Positions 53,649-55,595 of a stretch of DNA of 55,595 nt are shown one piece after another (the first letter of the stretch is position 1; every line of letters starts with the position of its first letter). This stretch comes from Giesbergeria sp. (GTDB lineage: Bacteria; Pseudomonadota; Gammaproteobacteria; Burkholderiales; Burkholderiaceae_C). A program made the position numbers and the translations under genes. The notes under the pieces were generated by a model. The model did not search any database. It was not told where the DNA came from and saw only the letters and a list, made by a program, of their open reading frames with translations. The DNA is taken from positions 133,648-189,242 of the forward strand of contig NZ_JAQUCA010000006.1 in NCBI RefSeq assembly GCF_028686475.1, given 5' to 3'.

Positions 53649-53694
53649 TTTTTTGTTGCAGTGCAACATTTTTTTATTGCACTGCAACAAAAAA
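53649..53694. promoter_or_regulatory. 18-bp perfect palindrome holding two PhaR/PhbF-like operator sites
   Basis: TTTTTTGTTGCAGTGCAA (53649-53666) is repeated as its exact inverse complement at 53677-53694, with a 10-base spacer. Each arm contains TGTTGCAGTGCAA (53654-53666, and 53689-53677 on the minus strand), which fits the PHA regulator consensus TGNTGC-N3-GCAA as I recall it. It ends 18 bases before the GNAT start codon. It is not a normal terminator: no U run follows either arm. Confidence 0.6.
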
Positions 53695-53719
53695 ACCTGT
53701 ATTTCATCCAGCCCAAGCT

Positions 53720-53800
53720 GGCCAAGGCCCAAACTGAGGCCTTGACATCCTCTCCGGGCTAAACCCCGGAGATTCCTACTGCTAGACGACGATGCCCCGC
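53720..53800 (-). ncRNA. Predicted omega (reRNA) end of the TnpB element with guide
   Basis: The right end of the element overlaps the tnpB 3' end. The stop codon lies within the hairpin CTCCGGGG-TTTA-GCCCGGAG (53752-53769), followed by GGATGTCAAG ending at 53741. In studied TnpB elements the bases just outside this end serve as the guide; here this would read GCCTCAGTTTGGGCCTTGGC (53740-53721 on the minus strand). The 5' limit of the RNA is not visible. Confidence 0.55.
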
Positions 53801-54946
53801 CGCGAGAATGTTGCGTGCTGCATTCACGTCGCGGTTGTGTACCGCCCCGCAATCGCTGCACGTCCATGCTCTTATTCCAAGTCCTGCCCTACCTTTCGGA
53901 CTGCTGGCGGGAATGCTCCCGCAGCACGAGCAAGTCTGAGTTGAATACGCTTCGTTCACTTCCATAAAGACGATACCGGCCTGATGGCTCTTGTATTCCA
54001 ACATCGTCTTCAGTGATGACCAGCCCGCATCCAGCGTGGACTTGGCCATCTTGGTTTTGACCAGCTTGGCACTGGCCACGTCGCCCACGAAGATGGCGGC
54101 ATTTTTTCGCACCAGCGTTGTGCTGAACTGGTGCATATCGTCTTTGCGCTGATTCTTTATCTTGGCGTGAATCGCCTTGACGCGCTTTTTCTTGTTGGCC
54201 CGCTGTGCTTTGGCCAGTTCTAATTCATACTCACGATACCAACGTCCGTGCAATTGTTGTTCGTTGGATGCCGTGGCGCAGTCTTTGAGTCCGAGGTCTA
54301 TGCCCACGGCTGGTGCAGGCAGTCGGGGGCCAATGAATTCTGGAAGCTCTACTGTGACGTTGAAATACCAGCGGCCCCGGCTGTCTTCCGTGAACGAACC
54401 AGCGCGCAACTCGTATTTGGACAGACCGTAGCTATCCCAGAGGCTAAATTTTTGGCCTGCAAAGTGGATTTGTCCGGCCTTGTATTTGGCGTGCCCGCCT
54501 TTGAATGGCACCCAACCCAGCGAATACTTGGACGACTTGGGATTGGAGACGCGCCAGTTCAGCCGTGTTTTCTTGAACTGCTTACGCCGGGTGGCGTACT
54601 CGACGCACACCAATTGCACCGTGCCACTGCCTACGCTTACGCCATCGCACTTGCTATAACCAGCGGTGTATTTTTGCAAGTCGTAGCCCGACAGATACTT
54701 GGGCTTACCATGAAAAGGCCGCGCCGCTTTGGCCGATATTTCGTTGCTGTGGTTCCAGACCTGATTGACCTCGCGTGCCATCTGACGCAGCACTTTGGCG
54801 TGCTTGTCTTTGATGCGGAGCTGAAGGGTTCTGGTACTCACAATGGACATCATCATAGGCGATGCAGCGCAAAAGAACCACAGGCCGTACCGGCCTGTTC
54901 GCTCGAACCTCGGGCGCAACCCCGAGGCTTGCCGCGAAGATTCCGG
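53741..54946 (-). mobile_element. IS200/IS605-type element with TnpB only (IS1341-like)
   Basis: The element carries tnpB but no tnpA (Y1 transposase), so it would need a transposase in trans. The right end at 53741 is set by the hairpin and CTTGACATCC motif. The left end is not certain; hairpins at about 54884-54897 and CCTCGGG/CCCGAGG at 54908-54926 precede the tRNA promoter. There is no target-site duplication, as expected for this group. Confidence 0.55.
53759..54850 (-). CDS. tnpB: RNA-guided endonuclease TnpB (OrfB family)
   Basis: A 363-residue protein from the ATG at 54850 (three in-frame ATGs lie side by side). N-terminal HTH and wedge segments (STRTLQLRIKDKHAKVL, VNQVWN), a RuvC core with Asp in GIDLGLKD (about 186), a zinc finger with CSCC and CSDC, and the final Asp in NRDVNAARNI (about 342). 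The RuvC-II position, usually (I/V)xED, reads FVGDVASAKL (about 255), without Glu. Glu occurs later in FMEVNEAYST (about 298). Ancestor group of Cas12. Confidence 0.93.
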   Translation of the reverse strand: MSIVSTRTLQLRIKDKHAKVLRQMAREVNQVWNHSNEISAKAARPFHGKPKYLSGYDLQKYTAGYSKCDGVSVGSGTVQLVCVEYATRRKQFKKTRLNWRVSNPKSSKYSLGWVPFKGGHAKYKAGQIHFAGQKFSLWDSYGLSKYELRAGSFTEDSRGRWYFNVTVELPEFIGPRLPAPAVGIDLGLKDCATASNEQQLHGRWYREYELELAKAQRANKKKRVKAIHAKIKNQRKDDMHQFSTTLVRKNAAIFVGDVASAKLVKTKMAKSTLDAGWSSLKTMLEYKSHQAGIVFMEVNEAYSTQTCSCCGSIPASSPKGRAGLGIRAWTCSDCGAVHNRDVNAARNILAAGHRRLAVGISGV

Positions 54947-54952
54947 TAAAAT
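54947..54952 (+). promoter_or_regulatory. -10 box of tRNA-Arg
   Basis: TAAAAT ten bases before the first tRNA base is well placed for a -10 box. The -35 region (about 54924-54929) reads GAGGCT and is not recognisable; the TnpB left end lies here and may have replaced it. Confidence 0.5.
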
Positions 54953-54962
54953 AGCAGCCTTG

Positions 54963-55039
54963 GCGGCGTTAACTCAGTTGGATAGAGTATCCGGCTTCTA
55001 CCCGGGCTGTCGGGGGTTCGAATCCCTCACGCCGCGCCA
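54963..55039 (+). tRNA. tRNA-Arg, anticodon TCT
   Basis: A complete 77-base cloverleaf. Acceptor GCGGCGT pairs with ACGCCGC, followed by discriminator G and encoded CCA (55037-55039). D arm ACTC...GAGT, anticodon stem TCCGG/CCGGG with loop CTTCTAC (anticodon TCT, reads AGA), and T arm GGGGG-TTCGAAT-CCCTC. It is an att-site-type tRNA: an integrase remnant starts within 60 bases of its 3' end. Confidence 0.95.
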
Positions 55040-55097
55040 CTTTGGGGATTCACACTTTGGCTAAGTCCAACTAGGCCACGGCAAAAGCAGCCCCCTT

Positions 55098-55223
55098 GGT
55101 AGCGCCTACGACTGCGCCGAATACATGGAGCTGCGCCGGTTGATGATGCAAACATCGGCAGACTACCTAGACCAACTGCGTGTTGGCACAAAAATCATCC
55201 AACTGCACAGCAAGGCGGTATAA
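55098..55223 (+). pseudogene. C-terminal remnant of a tyrosine integrase
   Basis: The frame ending at the TAA at 55221 reads GSAYDCAEYMELRRLMMQ then TSADYLDQLRVG, closely resembling the tail of P4-type integrases after the active tyrosine (AYxRAxY...RRxMMQxWADYLD). Only about 42 codons remain, with no start codon or catalytic domain. Its position right after a tRNA 3' end is where an island integrase normally sits. Confidence 0.65.
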
Positions 55224-55232
55224 AGCCAGCCC

Positions 55233-55496
55233 ATGAACACCACCCGCCCACCTGCAAGCCGCCCACACGATGCTGCTGTGGTTGAGCTGCTCAAGGCCGA
55301 CCCTGATTTTGCAACTGAGTATTTGGCCGCTGCTTTAGATGAGGCAGACCAGCCCGGCGGACAGGTGGCACTGTTGGCCGCCTTGCGCCATGTAGCCGAA
55401 GCCCAAGGTATGGCCGCCGTGGCCGAGCGTGCAGGTATGCCGCGTGAAACTCTGTACCGGGCACTTGGCCGTTCTGCAATACCTACGCAAATCTAA
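55233..55496 (+). pseudogene. Truncated antitoxin of the addiction-module antidote (HigA/DUF-like) family
   Basis: Residues 1-75 carry the family pattern: ADPDFATEYLAAALDEAD, LAALRHVAEAQGMAAVAERAG and PRETLYRAL. The family then continues with GNPTLKTLxAVLxAxGL, but here it changes to GRSAIPTQI and stops, so about 25 residues of the DNA-binding end are lost. The change coincides with the end of the transposase-like reading frame on the other strand. No toxin gene is upstream; the integrase stub lies ten bases before it. Probably non-functional. Confidence 0.65.
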
Positions 55497-55595
55497 TCAT
55501 TTCTGATTAAATCTACCGATTGCTTCCTGCTTCACAGAGGCTGGTTTCACTCGGGTCTTACGACCCAAGCCAGTGCCTTCCTCTCCACAGGCTGT
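55497..55595 (-). CDS. 3' end of a second OrfB/TnpB-type transposase, runs off the right edge
   Basis: Reading leftwards from the window edge the frame is TACGEEGTGLGRKTRVKPAS then VKQEAIGRFNQK and a TGA at 55499-55497. The CGEEGxGLGRKTRVKPASVKQE pattern is a typical C-terminal tail of IS200/IS605 OrfB proteins. It is a different lineage from the TnpB at 53759-54850. Only 32 codons are visible. Its right-end sequences probably extend to about 55463, into the antitoxin gene. Confidence 0.6.
   Translation of the reverse strand, partial: TACGEEGTGLGRKTRVKPASVKQEAIGRFNQK

Noticed and set aside
53649-53694. Bidirectional Rho-independent terminator
   Set aside because: The stem is long, but T runs are at the start of the arms and A runs at the end, so no U tail follows the hairpin on either strand.
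55065-55496. Intact toxin-antitoxin pair
   Set aside because: The upstream frame resembles an integrase tail, not a RelE/HigB toxin, and the antitoxin lacks its C-terminus.

Overview
The window reads as a chromosomal segment of a betaproteobacterium, most likely order Burkholderiales and close to Comamonadaceae. The arguments are gene order and regulation: pilMNOPQ running into aroK-aroB, pilT and pilU with a cyclic-nucleotide-binding gene between them, the rsmI/yraN-diaA-dolP neighbourhood, and an SAH riboswitch in front of ahcY with metF in the same operon. G+C is moderate and coding density is very high, with many 4-base ATGA overlaps. The assignment is by gene content only.

Layout. 1-32 is the first codons of a REP-associated (RAYT-like) transposase that leaves the window. 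77-12692 (minus strand) is one tightly packed series: pilM-N-O-P-Q (type IV pilus alignment and secretin), a 1165-residue Ig-repeat lipoprotein, aroK, aroB, an unknown protein, a DUF1415 protein and a methyltransferase. 12949-17220 holds penicillin-binding protein 1A, cyaY, and the lptM-lysA pair. 17264-25860 holds an ODP-type metallo-beta-lactamase protein, an SDR, pilT / cNMP-binding protein / pilU (pilus retraction), a hydroxyisobutyrate-dehydrogenase relative and a large HD-GYP protein. 25857-28510 is the dolP-diaA-yraN // rsmI block. 28513-36460 carries recJ, a chemoreceptor, rnm (PHP), a YciO-type protein, an M50 protease, a degenerate ImmA/IrrE-like protein, rlmJ and an RlpA-like protein. 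36565-40000 is the riboswitch-controlled ahcY-tlyA-metF operon. 40009-48302 is glyQ ... glyS, a membrane protein and gmhB, but with a single-gene type IIG restriction-modification enzyme between the two glycyl-tRNA synthetase subunits. 48469-53631 holds fabA-fabB, corC-lnt and a GNAT gene with a striking palindrome upstream.

The last 1.9 kb (53.7-55.6 kb) is an accessory patch built around tRNA-Arg(TCT): a TnpB element with its guide-RNA end, the tRNA, the C-terminal stub of a tyrosine integrase, a truncated antitoxin gene, and the tail of a second OrfB/TnpB-type transposase entering from the right edge. This looks like the residue of an island that used the tRNA as its attachment site.

Most of the window is housekeeping. 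The parts that deserve a second look are the Ig-repeat lipoprotein inside the pilus operon, the restriction enzyme splitting glyQ from glyS, the TnpB whose usual RuvC-II glutamate is missing, the double PhaR-like palindrome, two genes with lost catalytic residues (ImmA-like, GmhB), and several genes whose start codons lie about 6 bases after a -10-like box (possible leaderless mRNAs).
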